Made by a program: the position numbers and the translations under genes. Below the pieces are notes generated by a model. It ran no database searches. It had not been told where the DNA came from and saw only the letters and a program-made list of their open reading frames with translations. Of a DNA stretch of 64,000 nt, positions 12,046 through 26,086 are shown piece by piece. How positions within the stretch are numbered: position 1 is the first letter of the stretch; each line of letters opens with the position of its first letter. The stretch is from Sipunculus nudus (lineage: Eukaryota; Annelida; Sipuncula; Golfingiida; Sipunculidae). The stretch is taken from positions 7,518,339 through 7,582,338 of the forward strand of contig CM049316.1 in assembly GCA_026874595.1 (NCBI GenBank). Reading direction: 5' to 3'.

Positions 12046-13719
12046 GTACGAGTGTTTCCTTTATAAGATGGACAAATGAAGTTGTACACATTATTCTCTT
12101 CAAACATAGCCCTCCCGATCCCTGACATAAAATTTTATTATGAACTCAACACCCTTTTTGGGCAGGGAGAGCAGATTGAGGGAGGCTTTGTCACACTTTT
12201 TACTTACAAAAGCGAAAACCATTTTAATTTAGATATCGTGCAAAGTATTTTTATACAATATTAAAGTTTCTAACGGGATATACTTTTATATGAAATACTA
12301 GCCACTTTAATAAATGTGTAAATTAATACTGCCTCAAGTTGGCTCCGTTTGGGCGGAAATTTAATTATTTTCCAAACCATGCCTTTTCCAAGCCTTGTGT
12401 GAGAGTTACACACCGGTCTCTTGACAGATATTCCTGAGCCGATAAAAGGCAAAACTTCCTGTATAACATGTATCCTACCTAATCAAGTCTTGGCGCAAGG
12501 TCTTGCATTTGAAAGCTAAACCTTAAAAACCCGAGGTTATATGAGTTCTCGTGTAATCAGCTTAACCTCATTAAAAAGACATGGATTCCAAATGAAATAT
12601 GACGAGTCCTTTGTTCCTACTAAGTTTCAATAAGAAAACGCCAGGTCTGTTTCGTTGGGCTGCAGTTTTTACAGGTGCACAAAAAATTACTTTGTGAGTG
12701 GCGCATATGAGTTTATTTTATATGTAAAGATTGACAGATCAAATTCATGCTTTACAACATGTATGGTCTCACAGGGAAGTCTGTTCAAAAGATATTGTAC
12801 CCGCAAGCACTGCGCCTAATACTTGACTACCAGGGGTATTTTGGCTCTCATCATTCTACCTGGTCAGCCAGGAATTAGTTTTACAGCTGCAGGGGGTATT
12901 TGGTAGACTCTATAATATAGAATCTTTTGTATACGTCTTGATAATGGTGTCAAGGGAACAACCATTAAGCCGTACGCTTAATCCCATTTGGTGAATGTAT
13001 CTCCTGGGCATTTTTTTGTGATGAAGACCGGCTCGAGATCTCCATAGAAACTGATGAGATTTGTGTGTGGCGATACATCACCAGTCACTTTTATCTTGAG
13101 CGCCACCTGGGTGGATAAAGAATATCAAATTATTTCCTCACCGGGTTCGTGCCAAAGCAAGAAGCATGATATTCTAAATGTCTCTTTTCCCTTAAGGGCA
13201 GATCTACGGAGCACTTCATGAAACCAAAGACGTTCAACTCCTTCCTCCCGGGATGATGGGGGGGGGGGGGGGGGCACCTTCGTTACTCTTACTGAACCTT
13301 TTTTGATGACATAAAATTAGTTAGAATGAAGTTTGTCTGTTACCTTGAGTTAGAAGCTTCCCTTCCCCTCCCCCAGCCTTTTGGGTATCAGGTCATTGCT
13401 CAGCCGTAACAATGATGTTTCTCTCCCCGTCAGATCAGGCCAAGTCTTATATAAAGACGATTTTATTTTTGGCCCGCTGAGTTAATGCCCCGTGAGAGTA
13501 TGTATGTATTATGATTTTAGATGGGGTTCTCCGACTAAAGGTCAAACAGCATACTCAGAATCAGCTTGCAATCATTAATACATACCCGATAAAATTGACT
13601 GCTATGAGATTGCAAAGGGACCTTAAAGAGAACACATAGAGTGGACATGTAATACACGGAGAGCGACGCGAAAGGTGTGTAATCTTGAAATCACCCAAGT
13701 GAAGAAATGCTGCTTGACT
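12046..13719. other. Non-coding stretch, nothing recognised
   Basis: Short frames of at most 74 codons without motifs. It contains a G homopolymer at about 13257-13275. Confidence 0.45.
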
Positions 13720-13870
13720 CTCTGAGAGTTAGAACGCAGCCCACAGTGGTTTAAGGCGTTGGGCTGCGGATTATGGGTCCCCGGTTCGAACCCCAACCAG
13801 GACCTGGAAGGCATAATGGTAAAATATCGATAGAACCTCACACTCAAGTGCAGTTTATTACGTGGCTGGG
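13720..13870 (+). mobile_element. tRNA-derived SINE head
   Basis: The segment contains AGTGGTTTAAGGCGTTGG, which resembles the D-arm of a class II (Ser/Leu-like) tRNA. It is followed at a suitable distance by the B-box CCGGTTCGAACCCC (about 13778-13791). The anticodon stem does not pair well and no acceptor stem closes, so I call it a SINE head or tRNA pseudogene, not a tRNA gene. Confidence 0.5.
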
Positions 13871-16083
13871 ATTATTCCCAGCCTCATCATTCATTTAAAA
13901 CCTGGAATGACGAAGAACAAAGGTACACAGCATTTATACATATACTAACATTCTCCCTCATTCAGTGAACAGTACAATCAACAAACCATGGACTAAATTA
14001 AATAAATAATGTCATAAATAGCTCAAATAGCGATGACTCCAGTTTAAAATATAAAATGACATATGACTTATGTGTTTTCTAGATAGAAATAAAGTGATAG
14101 AGAAAAATATTATAATATTTAATTGTTCTCTACTGAAGGACTTGAGGAAAAAATCAGCTAATTTAGGCGAAAATTGATTAAAAGATGTATATTTGAACAC
14201 TTAACAAATATATTTTGTGTGGTAAACTATAAAATGTAGAATGAAGGAATTTTTTAAAACAATCATCGCAGAAAAGATGTAAAAATATTTGGAAAATTAG
14301 ATAAATAATATATTACGCAATCACCAAATAATTAAAAATAAATAGGAATTTAATTTGAGGACCGAAATAAGAAATTTAAGTTATCAGAAATAACCCATAC
14401 TAGGCTGAAAAGGGAGAAAGAGACATTGGCTTCGGCTTATTGAGAACAAAACATCTCTACATAGGAAGCTCTTGAATTTGGAATAGATAAACTGTTATAA
14501 AATGTCAGTGAGGCAAATAAAATTGTGAACATAAAGAAAAGCTGGAGGGGAACATGTTTTCCGAATACATTGACCAGTTGCAAGTGGCAAAACAGTTGTT
14601 TCACTAACAGTGAAAAAGAATGCCGAAAAAACGACAAACAAAAGCATGGTGCAACATAGCGAATCTGCAGACATAAACGAGCAGAATCATTCCTCTAATA
14701 TAAACCCATGAGCAGATTTATTTAGGGATAATCCTTCATGGAAATGATAAGATATATTATTTAGATTCAGGAAATCACACCTTTCCACAATCTGGTTAAG
14801 ATAAAAAGCTGCAGACTGTTTTTATAATCACTCATTTTTACAATACTAGTACATGTTTCAGCTCTCAAGATTTTTTTTTTCAATCTGTAGTGCATTTTGA
14901 AAAGACAAAAATACTTTGTCTGTCACCCAGGAGTATTCACTATGTTGAATAAAATATGTGTAAACGAAACCTGCAGGTCATTTGTTTGTTTAATTTGAAA
15001 ATTATTATTAAATTCATTACTAGCGATCGAAAATGACAAACATCATCATTCAAGATCAAACAGGATTTTTGATACTTTTAGTTAGGACAAAATATGGATT
15101 ATATTATGCATTTATAGCTCAGACGAACTGTAAACCTACATACCTAATGACACCATACTTCGAAAAGGATTTTGATCATTTAAATATCAGATCCGCCAAA
15201 AGATCCTTGATTTTTTTTATTTTATCTTGGGACTACCCGCTGGCTTTTCAAATTCAAGCTCGCGAGTTATTAATAAAAAGATCTACATGTCAATTTTGAT
15301 TTTATAATTGCAATTGAGACCACAAAAATTCTAATAAATGAAAATATTTATGTATCTTGACAATAGATAACAGATTCAAAATACGCTAATGACGGTAATA
15401 GTTATTTAAAACCGTTCGGGAAAAATGTTATTAAAGCCGCATTATAGAAACATGGAAATATTCGTTATATATAAGACAAAACAGTATAAGATGATTGAAA
15501 GTTATAGGAGAATCGGCGCTATTTCCATATGTAAAAGCAAAACCTCTCTCTGTATCTAGTGGTACGTCGCATTCTGTAATGCGCCTAGCTTTAAGAACTG
15601 CTCTTTTTCCAGCTTATATTGATCTCCGCTGTAACGATCTCGGTTTCCACTCGGTATACATCGGCCAACTCTTTGCGACATCTCGATATCGCAATTTTCT
15701 TTCCTGATATTTAAAAAAATACGGGTGGCTTCATTTTTTTATTTCTAAAGTAATCTTCAGTCTTTGTCTCATCCGCCACATTAGGAAAAATATTCTAAAA
15801 GCCAATGTTATTGTTTCTTATCATGCACAGCCCAAAAAGAACCCTAATTTCAGCAGTTTTTCCTGTGAAGAGTATTTTATGTTATACCCTTTTCTATTGT
15901 TACACAAAACTTACATTTCACCTGAAGAATATGAAAACAGTCCGTTTCCGTCTAATATTCGCCATTTAACTTGTTTTCTAAAAGAGTAGCGCCACCTTAT
16001 GTCTGCAGAGGATGCAGGAAGGGTGAAATCTTTACCTGAATTTATTTTGCACATTGCAGGCGGCATTCAGGGTGTTAGTATGA

Positions 16084-16131
<48 letters not shown>

Positions 16132-18479
16132 ACATGATCTTATCATGATGTAGCTTGACGCATACATTAAAGAAGCATATAAACCTCTTTATTCATGTCT
16201 TCAACATTTGTACTTATATGGTACCCGACAATAACTGAGCCGCGACAATTCCTCCTCAATGTTTAAATGAAACGACAATCAAAGGGTCTCTTTGAGATAG
16301 ATGATTGGTGAGGTTGAAAACATTGTAGCATGTTGTTGGTAATTACGAGTTAAATCTGGAAACTCTCCAAGAGGTAAAATCTCTTATGTTCTTTTGCATT
16401 TAATTAAACATGAGCTACTGTGCGCTTAACGCCAAGAAGCTTCCAAAACAATCAATCATCTCTGCTATAAATCTTGATTTCATGTAAAAAATGAAAATGA
16501 ATCATTCTACACATGAGTACATTACATATATTTATTATATACATACAAACAAATATTTATTTAATATAAAATCCAATCAATATTCATGGGATGAACAAAA
16601 ATATTACATGACAAAGGGCCAGGCAGCCATAATGTCCTCTGATGCTATCACCAAAGGGACAGCATCCATACAGCTGATATGTAAAAAAAAAAATATATGT
16701 CCGCGGTAACCTCTCAGCAAGCTCTGGGGTTTATCTTGGCACAACCTCTCGTATTCATTATGCACAGGGTCTATCTATAAGACCTTTTGTTTAACTTTGT
16801 TTGTAGAATTATATCCAGGGACTCCCAAGCAGACGTAAACCAAAGTGAATTTAAATAAGTCAATCCCAAGCCTGGCAAGCTGTATATTGGCCGGGCTTCG
16901 CTGGAAATTGATTTTGTCCCCGAGTGGCCACAGATCACACAAAAGCAGGATCCATTTCAAGACCAACATTAAAAAAAAAAAACAGGTGAAACTTTTCTGT
17001 GCCATAAGCCTTCTTCAAGGTCAGTCCCCTCAGGACATTATGACCTTGCATTCAGGAGTGCTGTTATTTTTGTTGTCTTAGCGAAACTCGATCCTTTGCA
17101 GTTAGGATGAAGGTGTCGTCTTTCATTTTGTTTCCCTTTTTGGAGTCGTCAGACTTCGGAAGATGATAACATCTTAAAAAATACCGCGCTCACCTTCTAT
17201 CCGTTACTGGAGTGGACATCTTTTTTTCTGCTCTGAGAAAATTTGTCTTTAGTTAAAGGTAGTGCTAATTTCTTTCTAAAATCTATGTACAGTGTTAGAT
17301 AATTGCTCCATGGGGGCACGAGGTTCTCCTGATCCTACCTCAGCATCTATAGGAGCATCAGGGTCACCTTTATCTCCTTTGTCATGTTAAATCGTGCCAT
17401 TTTTACTGGACATTTGAGATAATCCTAATTCGATATGGCAGTGTTTAAATTTTTGAATTCGTAAATGCAAAATACAATACAAAAAACCCTTCCCATAAAG
17501 CTCAAATTGCCCTTTGGTATTGTTGACAAAACAATAAAATAATATGTATTAAAACATTTCTTAAACAACATTTTGTTTATCGACTTTATGCATAATCCAA
17601 GATGAATTCAAGCAATTCTGGAAATCAGATAAACAAATAGAAAAATTGTCTTAGGTCAAAGAAAAGCCATTTTAAAATCAGAGAGGCCCTGAAGCGAAAA
17701 TTATCAGTCTCCAAAACTGTGTTTCAGGTCAAACAATGTATCTATTGGATGACTTGATATCGCGGCTAAATACTTTGTGATTTTTAGAATTCATTGGGGG
17801 GGGGGGGGGGCAGTTGAATATTGTTTTCAAGCTCTTAACCCTAATTATAATTTCTTCAGTGTGGTCTAAAGTACTCTCCAAACAGTCAGACTCCTTATTG
17901 TATTCTCCTGTATTTTGAAGCTGTAGGAATTATGTTCACCACATCCAAATCTCTGATTTACTAGGACTGCAGCCTTTTAACGGATATTATTATCATTTCT
18001 TAAACCACATTTATCAGAAAATATATGTTGTTACCTTTAACAGATCCAGCAATGATGGAAGTATTTTCATATTATATTGTCAATGCAGGAATTCTTCAGA
18101 GACATACATATTATTCATGCAATCATTCATTTCGAGGACATGCCGTCATCTGGTCATGTACGATATTCAGTTTATTCACGAAATATTCATGAAAATCAGA
18201 TCACGTAACATTAAAACGTACTAAAACTATCAGAATCAGAATATTTCATATTTGCCAAGTATAAAGGTTTTGAGCTTTTTATTCGTAGCAGGATGAAATA
18301 AAAAAATGATAAAAATGAACTGCAGTTCTTTACCAACTGTAACTACAAAGAATATCGCCAATAATGAAATTATCAACGTCTTGGTAAAGTAAGTGTATAT
18401 ATACTGCCCATGTTACATAAAAATTTAAAAAAAAACATTTTTTAGGACATGGATTACTGTAAACATTATTGTTTATGTA
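13871..18479. other. Long non-coding stretch
   Basis: Strongly AT-rich sequence of 4.6 kb. All frames are at most 88 codons and lack recognisable domains. It contains a (TA)n run at 16092-16129 and a G homopolymer at about 17799-17811. No RNA gene or repeat boundary was found. Confidence 0.45.
16092..16129. repeat. (TA)n microsatellite
   Basis: A perfect TA run of about 19 units. Confidence 0.95.
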
Positions 18480-18870
18480 TATGAGTTGACCATCACAAAT
18501 TTGTATCATTTTATCTGGTTATAGAGTGAGTCACTTCAAATAAACAGATATTTTACATATGCATGTACACTGCGGTGAGCCTGACTAAATAGTCCACCGG
18601 CAAGCTCAGTGTCCACATGATCACATGACGTGATAAATTTAACCTGTTTACCCAGATTGCTTTTACGTAACACCTTGTAGTATAATGGCCGTATTTAACA
18701 TTTTCATGATATATTGTAAATTTCTAATAACATTTCTTTTATTTAGTCACTCTATTTCTAAGTCGATTAAGATTACCATAATACTTTAGAGCCTTACACC
18801 GGTGTGTGTTATCGTGTGTGTTTGTAGTTGATCTGCACGGGTGTAATGGTAATCACTAGAGTAACCAAGG
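18480..18870 (+). repeat. Duplicated segment D, uninterrupted copy
   Basis: This aligns in order with 19730-19984 plus 21976-22150. Anchors are GTGAGTCACTTCAAAT (GTGAGTCATTTCAAAT in copy 2), ACCTGTTTACC(C)...TGCTT, CACCTTGT, a CATGATATATTG block, CATTTCTAGGTCGAT-like sequence and TGGTAATCACT. It carries no transposon, so it acts as a natural empty site for the insertion in copy 2. Coding potential is not evident. Confidence 0.7.
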
Positions 18871-19729
18871 GACAATTGTTACTGGCAAAATGAGAGAGAA
18901 ATTCGATCGTAATAGGTCACTGACAGGGAAACTAAAGTTTTAATAAGAACTAGATCATAAGCACATGAAATATGATGCAAGCTTTCACAGAATATGTTGC
19001 AAGAAAAAGCGATAAATCACGTCTGACAGTCAATTGCTGAGGGATATAACACGGCGGTTCCTTTCACTGAAACCTCTGGGGGTGTCTTTAAAAAGACAAT
19101 GGCTGTCTGCGGGATGAGAAAAATGGTTCCAACTGTCATTTTGTGTTAGAATGGACCTCTGGTAACAATTATAGTGAATGTCGATGCAATACTATTTAAC
19201 TGAAATGGTGATACGAGGTTTTCGCAAGGCAGCAATAAAAAAAAAATGGAAAAAGCTAAAGGGGGAAGGGGGCACGTGCCCCTGTGGTCCCTCCTTTGGA
19301 TCCGGCTATGACGTACATGCTTTATGACTCTTTAGTATTTATGTTGTGTTGATTATAGGTGAATCTTCTGTCCTGGGTCTTAGTTCAGTCCATTCTACAG
19401 AGAACCCTTACCACATGTTGTCAAGAAATTTACATCTTTTGTTACTTTATTTATTTCGGTTCACTCTTTGTTGGCCCCTTATTGCGGTCTGATCCTTAAG
19501 TGAGCCTTTTTGGACCTTCAGTAAATCTTGATTTCTTGGCAGCAGAATATTAGGACACACTTCTGGTGACTACTATATGACTGCACTTGTCTTAACGTTG
19601 ATGGTGATAAGTGAATCATTTTAGAAAAAAGCATCCCTGAAAAACAAAAGTGCAAAAATTTCGAAACAGACATCTTAGGGAAGATATGTATTTCGAAAAT
19701 ATAAAAAGATATTCCGAGAATAGTAATAT
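18871..19729. other. Non-coding spacer between the two duplicated copies
   Basis: There is no significant reading frame. The segment contains short A and G runs only. Confidence 0.4.
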
Positions 19730-22150
19730 CTCATGCATGTTAGATAACTATCAAATATTTATCTATTTGATTTGGGAATACGGTGAGTCATTTCAAATAT
19801 ATAGATATTTAACAAATGCGGGGAAAATATATTGAGGTTATCTATAATTGGTCGACTGACTTTTTGCAGGTTTAGTATCCACATAATTGCATGCCATGAT
19901 ATATTTAAGCTGTTTGCCTGGAATGCTTGTAATTAAACACCTTGTGCCAAATTCGCCACCTCTTACAGTTTCGTGATATATGCAGGCCGTCAAGTTTGAA
20001 GTGATGATAAAACTAAGGAAAATAGGAATTTCAAGGGGAAAATTTGGAAAAATAGGAATTTTACTGTTAGAATAGGGGAAAAATAGGAACATTTTGTATA
20101 CAAGAAGGCCTAAGCGCACTCCTCACATCAATTCTCGTCTAACAAATTAACCTTTTCTTTATTTGACAAAACTATTAGGGGCAAACCAGGGGATGGGGAC
20201 TAATGTTTTTCTTTCTTCCCAGCAAAGATTTTTTCTCTTGATTGTCACAAAAAAGTGGCACTTTTTCTTCTCTGTTGAAAAGGTTCGGTCATAACACATA
20301 TATAAGCACAGCTGAAAGTTTTTCCACACATATACATCTCTGATGTACAACAGTGAACACACAGTAACATCCATTACTAAGCTGCGGGACTTTCTTTTGC
20401 TTGCAGCTATAAGACAACATGGCGTTATATGGAGTAGGGCTTTGGCACTATAGTTGTTCCATATTGTGTGTGTGTGGGGGGGGGGGGGGGGGGGCGGGGA
20501 GGAACAAAAATATGCAAATTGAGCCTTTTTTGGAAACGTTCCTTGGAATGTATATAGAATATCCAATTCATAAGTCACTATATCATCATGATCCTTGAAA
20601 GAACTGAAATAATCTTAACTGCCTCCAACATGAGTACCTGTATTCTTATAACAACAAGTAAAAAAAAAACACTTTCCTGAAATTCTGAGTAGCTGATTTC
20701 TTATTGTTTATTTTGATTTACCAGTCGTTACAGAATTTTGTGTGAAGAGAACCTGATTATTTGTGTAGAGTCAAAGATTCCAATCTGTCATTAGACATAT
20801 TTATTGCATCTTTAAGATTCAGCAATAGTTAAATAAATCTATTGTTAAAGTAAATAAAGAGAGATGTATATGACCTCACCTCCCCATTCCCCATGGCACA
20901 TGTGCAATAGTTACAGCAAGCACCTGTGCTGCTTCTGGAGTTAGGGATGAAATATTATATGATAACTGATTGTGTATAAAAGCCTTTGATTTAGAATATA
21001 TTTCCCTGTATTGTCACCTTATAAAACCTCTCACAGTTCTGCTACCTACACACAATTGTGTTCAGCTTGTGAAATCATGATTTTTTAACAAAAAACTGGC
21101 TGACATTTCAATTGATTTCCTGATTACATTTCTTTTAGATTTTCAAACAATTCTGATACTATTTTCATTTACATTACAAGCAATACCTTTTTCAGCATGT
21201 CTTGCATCTTTATCAAATATTCAACAGTTGTTACTAAAAATGTTTGCTTAAGTATATTGGGATATTTATTTGAAACAGATAAAAATATGTGCAATATGTT
21301 TTACCAGAGAGAACTAAGCCATATGAGAGAGTTTTAGGTGCCAGTTTTGAGTGAGCTTTAGTGAGCCTGTAAACAATAAAGGATCAAATGAAATTTAAAC
21401 TAAGGCCTTCATGAATATCAAATGACCTACAATTCTGAAATGAAACTGTTATTAGATTAGTTTGCATGATCATGATCGTTTATTTAGAGGATATTACAAT
21501 GAAAAATGTTGCATTCACATTAATGAACAAGAATTTTATGTCCCTACTTTATGCACACAAACTGAAACCTTTCAGTGGTTAATTTTTAAAACAAAATATT
21601 ATTTAATCATATAGAACGAATAAAGTTAAATACAAAAGAACCATACATTACTTTATGGTTCTGAGTCCAGATTCGAAGCACTTGCAGTTTTCCAGTACTC
21701 TGTTTTAGATGCAATAAGAAACTTAGCCTCATAAGATACTTCCAATATTGTACATTGGGATATTTGAAAATTTCAGGTTTGAAAAAGGTTTATAATGATG
21801 AAAAGATCTTACTTGTGTGAGAAAATGTATGCTTTCTCTTATCAAAATACAGTAATCAAATGTGAAAAACACATCATGCACATAATAATAGGAAAAAATA
21901 GGATTTTTTCCCTGAAAATGGGAAAAATATGAATTACTCTAAAAAAATGGAAAAAAGGGAAATTGACGCCCTGCACATGGTTAATTTCTACTGACATTTC
22001 TGCCTCCCAGGGAACTAATTTTCGCCTACTTTACTGTGCAAATATTTGTCATTTGTTGTCTTGGCATTTCTAGGTCGATAATAATAACCATAATATGTTA
22101 GATCCTTGCACCTGCTTTTGTCATTGTGTATGTACACTGGTAATCACTTA
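19730..22150 (+). repeat. Duplicated segment D, copy interrupted by a transposon
   Basis: The parts 19730-19984 and 21976-22150 together correspond to 18480-18870. The intervening 2 kb is absent from the other copy. The copies are diverged at many positions, so the duplication is old. Confidence 0.7.
19985..21971. mobile_element. 2-kb insertion with short terminal inverted repeats and a TGCA duplication
   Basis: The left end is GGCCGTCAA (19985) and the right end TTGACGCCC (to 21971), nearly perfect inverted repeats. Each is followed inward by A-rich sequence with AAAATAGGAATTT-like blocks. TGCA flanks both sides (19981-19984 and 21972-21975). The paralogous segment at 18480-18870 lacks the insertion at exactly this place. 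The inside encodes no transposase: the longest frame, 139 codons minus at 20159-20578, spans a G homopolymer (20476-20496) and has no recognisable motif. It is probably a non-autonomous DNA transposon. TGCA could instead be part of the terminal repeat. Confidence 0.65.
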
Positions 22151-22999
22151 TTTGATTTTACTGGCGGTACACTGTTTACGTTTTGCCTATGTTATTTTAC
22201 TTATTGGCTAATGTACAAAGTGGCACGCTAGCTATCATATTAATTACTTAAGAAGAGAATTATGCAACAGCCGCAACATAATTATCGTACTTTAAGAATG
22301 ACAAAATATCACTCGAAATATCATAATCATGTTTTTACCAATCATCATTATTATTATAATAATTATGATACTAGGTCGCTGTCATATTCCGATGGTGACT
22401 TTTTTCGGAAATATTGTATAACAGGCTTTGAATATTCGAAAAATGTTTCATTCACTGCATTTCATGTTTCCTGGAACCGCTCACAGTCATTTGCTTGTGA
22501 TACCAATAGGCGCGTGCACACATTCAACAGCTCAACATATTAACAGCTCAATACGAATATTTAAAGGTCTCTCGTTTAATTTACCTCACAGACGCCAAGG
22601 TTCGGTTTATTTTACAAATGACATATAATTATGGTTGTGCACTCTGTACAGATAGTGTTGGCGATTATCAAGTAACTATAGTTATTTGTCATGAGTAGTT
22701 AGTAAAATTACGGTCTAATTCTAGGATCTCTCTCTTAAGAGAGACGGGTTGGTCGTTGCTTTCCGTGTAGTGCATGCTTTTCGTTAAATGGGGAAAAAAA
22801 TCTTCGTCTTCAAGCCTGCCCATAGCAGAATCCACCAACTTTACGGGAAACGATTATTAAAAAGCACTTAACTTCAAACACCTATTTCACCTACCAGGTA
22901 TGTTAAATATGCATGAAATATAGTGGATTCTCCTTAACTTATTCAAATTATCCAAAATTTCGTTCTAAAGCCGTTTGGTTACTCATGAATACATGTGGA
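22151..22999. other. Non-coding stretch, nothing recognised
   Basis: Frames of at most 93 codons lack motifs. Some ATTATTATAATAATTATGATA-type low complexity is present near 22350. Confidence 0.4.
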
Positions 23000-23270
23000 A
23001 ATAAGTTTGCACCGGGCGCGATCACTATCGCTAAAGATAAACAAAGAGAGCGCCACCTGGTGACTGTACTACGAAACTTTACAAATCAAGATTTTTCAAC
23101 CTTCCAGTAGGTGTTTCCTCTGTGTTTCTTCTTTCATGTTTCTTCTTATCATTTTGGAGTTTTCGCACATTTGCAGAATCGGATCTCTGGTCATGCAATC
23201 TCCTCATGATAAACAGACACAGACACTGTTTATTCACACACTATAAAAAATCCAAACGTACGAAACGTAC
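23000..23270. repeat. Dispersed repeat B, copy 2
   Basis: This matches 2785-3035 (AACAAAGAGAGCGCCACCTGG here against AACAAAGTGCCCACGCCACC there, then GATAAACAGACACA followed by CTGTTTATT). It ends shortly before the inverted-repeat element at 23353. Confidence 0.5.
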
Positions 23271-24217
23271 GATGTGTTTAGCCAAATCAACTACTAACGT
23301 GAAAATACACATATTATTCTAAATGTTTATGTGTATTTAGGTACTGGTTGTAACGGTGGCTCGTATAGGACATGCACAAAATTATTATTTATCTCGTTCC
23401 CACGCTATAGCTTCACGTGGCCACGCGATAATTATCTCAATGCCACGAGATAGTATCTCGTTCCCACGCGTTAATTATCTCGTTCCCACGCGTTATTATC
23501 TCGTGGCCACGCGTTTTTTTTTTTTTTTTTTTTTTTTCTTTTTTTGGATGTCTCAGTATTACTAAATATTTATTTATAACGTTCTTTTTCATCATCGACA
23601 TCCCTCGGAACAAGAAAAAAAATTACAAATCTTGTGTTTATAACATGAACATCTTCACTATTGCAAGATTTAAAATACAATGTTTCAAGTTTTTCTGACA
23701 AAGTACATACATATATATATATCAACAAAAAGGAGTTAACAAGAGAATTTTATAAAATTGCTTATATTGCTACCTGTTTGTACTTTTTCAAAGACAAGTG
23801 CATATGAACCATGTAGACGTATTTCTGCCGAGAGGATACCAACCGAGTATTGGTGAAGAGACTTTTATTTTTTTTTACAACAATTATAATTATATCTCGT
23901 TCTGTCGATATATTTTCAATATCATTGGAAACAAACATTTAATTTAATAAGAACAACAATGTTATTTGTAGATTTAACTGGTTTGGTCAGATCAACATAA
24001 TATTTACCAGATCCGAATAAAAATTTAAATATACATACATACGTATATATACATCCATGAAGGATCACGCGTTCACATTTATATATATATATATACCCAT
24101 ATATACACCCAAATATATACACACATATACATACACACACATGCACATACTCTTACCTACATATTTATACACATTTCAAAATTATATCTACAGCTAATTC
24201 TCAAAATTCTTCACTCT

Positions 24218-26083
24218 TTAAAAAATATTAAGTAGGTTACCCCACTTTTGTTTATGAATATATATTTTGTTATTTTTTTCAGCTACTCTTCTTTCCAATC
24301 CTTCCAATTTCTTAACATGTGATATATATACAGTGAAAGATGGAAAATTACCCGATTCTTTATTTTTAAAAATTACATATTTTTGTAGCAATATTAACAA
24401 ATCTATTATACGTTTATTGGCATGGTCTTTGTCACATCCTGTATATAAAAGAAGCGGAGTCAGTGCAGGCATGTTTATTCCAGCGTGTTCTGCCCACTGA
24501 CTAATTTGTCTATAAAATGATTTAGCGGTGTCGCAGTCACAGAATAAATGCACTACTGTTTCTGTTTCTTTTTTGCAATATGAACACATATTGGTATCAG
24601 TTATTTTCCATATGTATAGCTTTACATTCACAGACAATATATTATGGATAATTCTAAACTGAAATTGCCTCAAAAACATGTCCATAGTGGTTTTATATAT
24701 ATAATCAATTGCATCTTTCCAGGAAAATACCTGAGGTAAGCTCTCCTCTAGTTTAATTTTATTAGCCGGCTCATTTGTATAGTCATTTATAACCATATTA
24801 TACACCTTACGGTAATTGACTTTTCTTAAGTCTAGAGCTTGATTATTCAATAATAAAGTGTCTTTTACGTAAATATCACTCATATTCTCTGATTTTAGAA
24901 CTAATTTCCACTCCTTTGGTACCGCTTGTTGTATAGAATACCAGAACATCAGGTATTTTTTAAAGAGTTTATTTTCAGGTGGAAATATTTCCGAAAAATT
25001 CTTAGATTCTCCATTTGGTTCGTATAAATCATGGATACATTTAATTCCAATGTTATCAAAAATTCTAGAGTATACTGACTTACCTGCTATTTTGACATAT
25101 TTGTTGTTCCAAACGGGTTGTAATAAGATTTGTTGTGGATTCGTAGGCCAAAATGTAGCAATTTTATCCCAAATTTTAAAACGTGAATAAAATTTAGATA
25201 TTTTTCTTTTCATATTAAAAAAATCTAAATTGGCATTCAATTTTTCTACACCGCCAACATTTCTTAGATACATATTAGGTATGATTATACATTTTGCAAT
25301 TGATAGCTTTTTCATTCGGATCATCCACATAATTCTTTGGCTTATCAATATGGCATTAATGTCTGGCATATTTATACCACCATTTTCTTTTTCACTTACA
25401 AGTACCCCATATTTAATCTTTGGTTTACGTCCAAACCATATAAAATCTACCATTATATTTTTAACTTTCTTGATAAAGTCTGGGGTTGGAGTCATAATAT
25501 TCATAACGTATACTAATTTTGAGATTCCAATGGTTTTTATTACTGTATTTCTTCCAAAAACTGTTAAAGTTCGCGATTTCCACATATTAAATGAGATTTT
25601 TATCTTGTCGTAGACTTTATCGAAATTGAGTTTTTGAGAAAGAGTTTCATTATATGTAAACCATATTCCAAGGATTTTAATCGCGTCCTTATGTAAATTC
25701 ACCCATTTCATGTCTCTCAACGATAAAGCTGTAGGAATTGATTTTTCCCTACCCAGCCATGCCGCTTCACATTTTGTATAATTTATTTCTACTGATGATA
25801 CCTTTGCAAATTTATTTAATATATTTTTTACTTCAATCATTGAGTCAACATCTCTTAAGAAGAATGTAGTGTCATCTGCAAATAGACATTGTTTTATTTC
25901 TGTATCACCTATCAATATTCCTTTCACTTTATTTGTTTGTCGCACCTTTATTGCCATTATTTCAATAACCAATAAAAATAAGTATGGTGCAATGGGGTCG
26001 CCTTGTCTTGTGCCCTTTTCCATTTTAAAATAACCCGTAGTAAAACCATTATTCATTACACAGCTCTCTAACCCATTATGCAT
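24218..26083 (-). pseudogene. LINE ORF2, C-terminal part: reverse transcriptase palm, thumb and zinc-binding tail
   Basis: A 621-residue frame continues without a frame change after the amber codon at 26087-26089. It holds RT motif B (KGTRQGDP, 23-30) and the catalytic FADD (68-71), whose two aspartates bind metal together with the motif A aspartate in the other half. It ends with a CSYCKK...HLFCDC cluster at about 500-517, the zinc-ribbon-like tail typical of LINE proteins, and then a normal stop at 24218-24220. Together with the upstream part it would be about 1,253 residues, a usual length for L1/Tx1-group ORF2. There are no frameshifts, so the copy is young apart from the nonsense codon. 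Its first Met (26083) is an internal residue, not a real start. Confidence 0.92.
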
Positions 26084-26086
26084 TAA

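Noticed and set aside
13750-13800. Functional tRNA genes here and at 57340-57410, 53375-53440 and 5900-5975
   Set aside because: B boxes are good, but anticodon and acceptor stems do not pair. They fit SINE heads.
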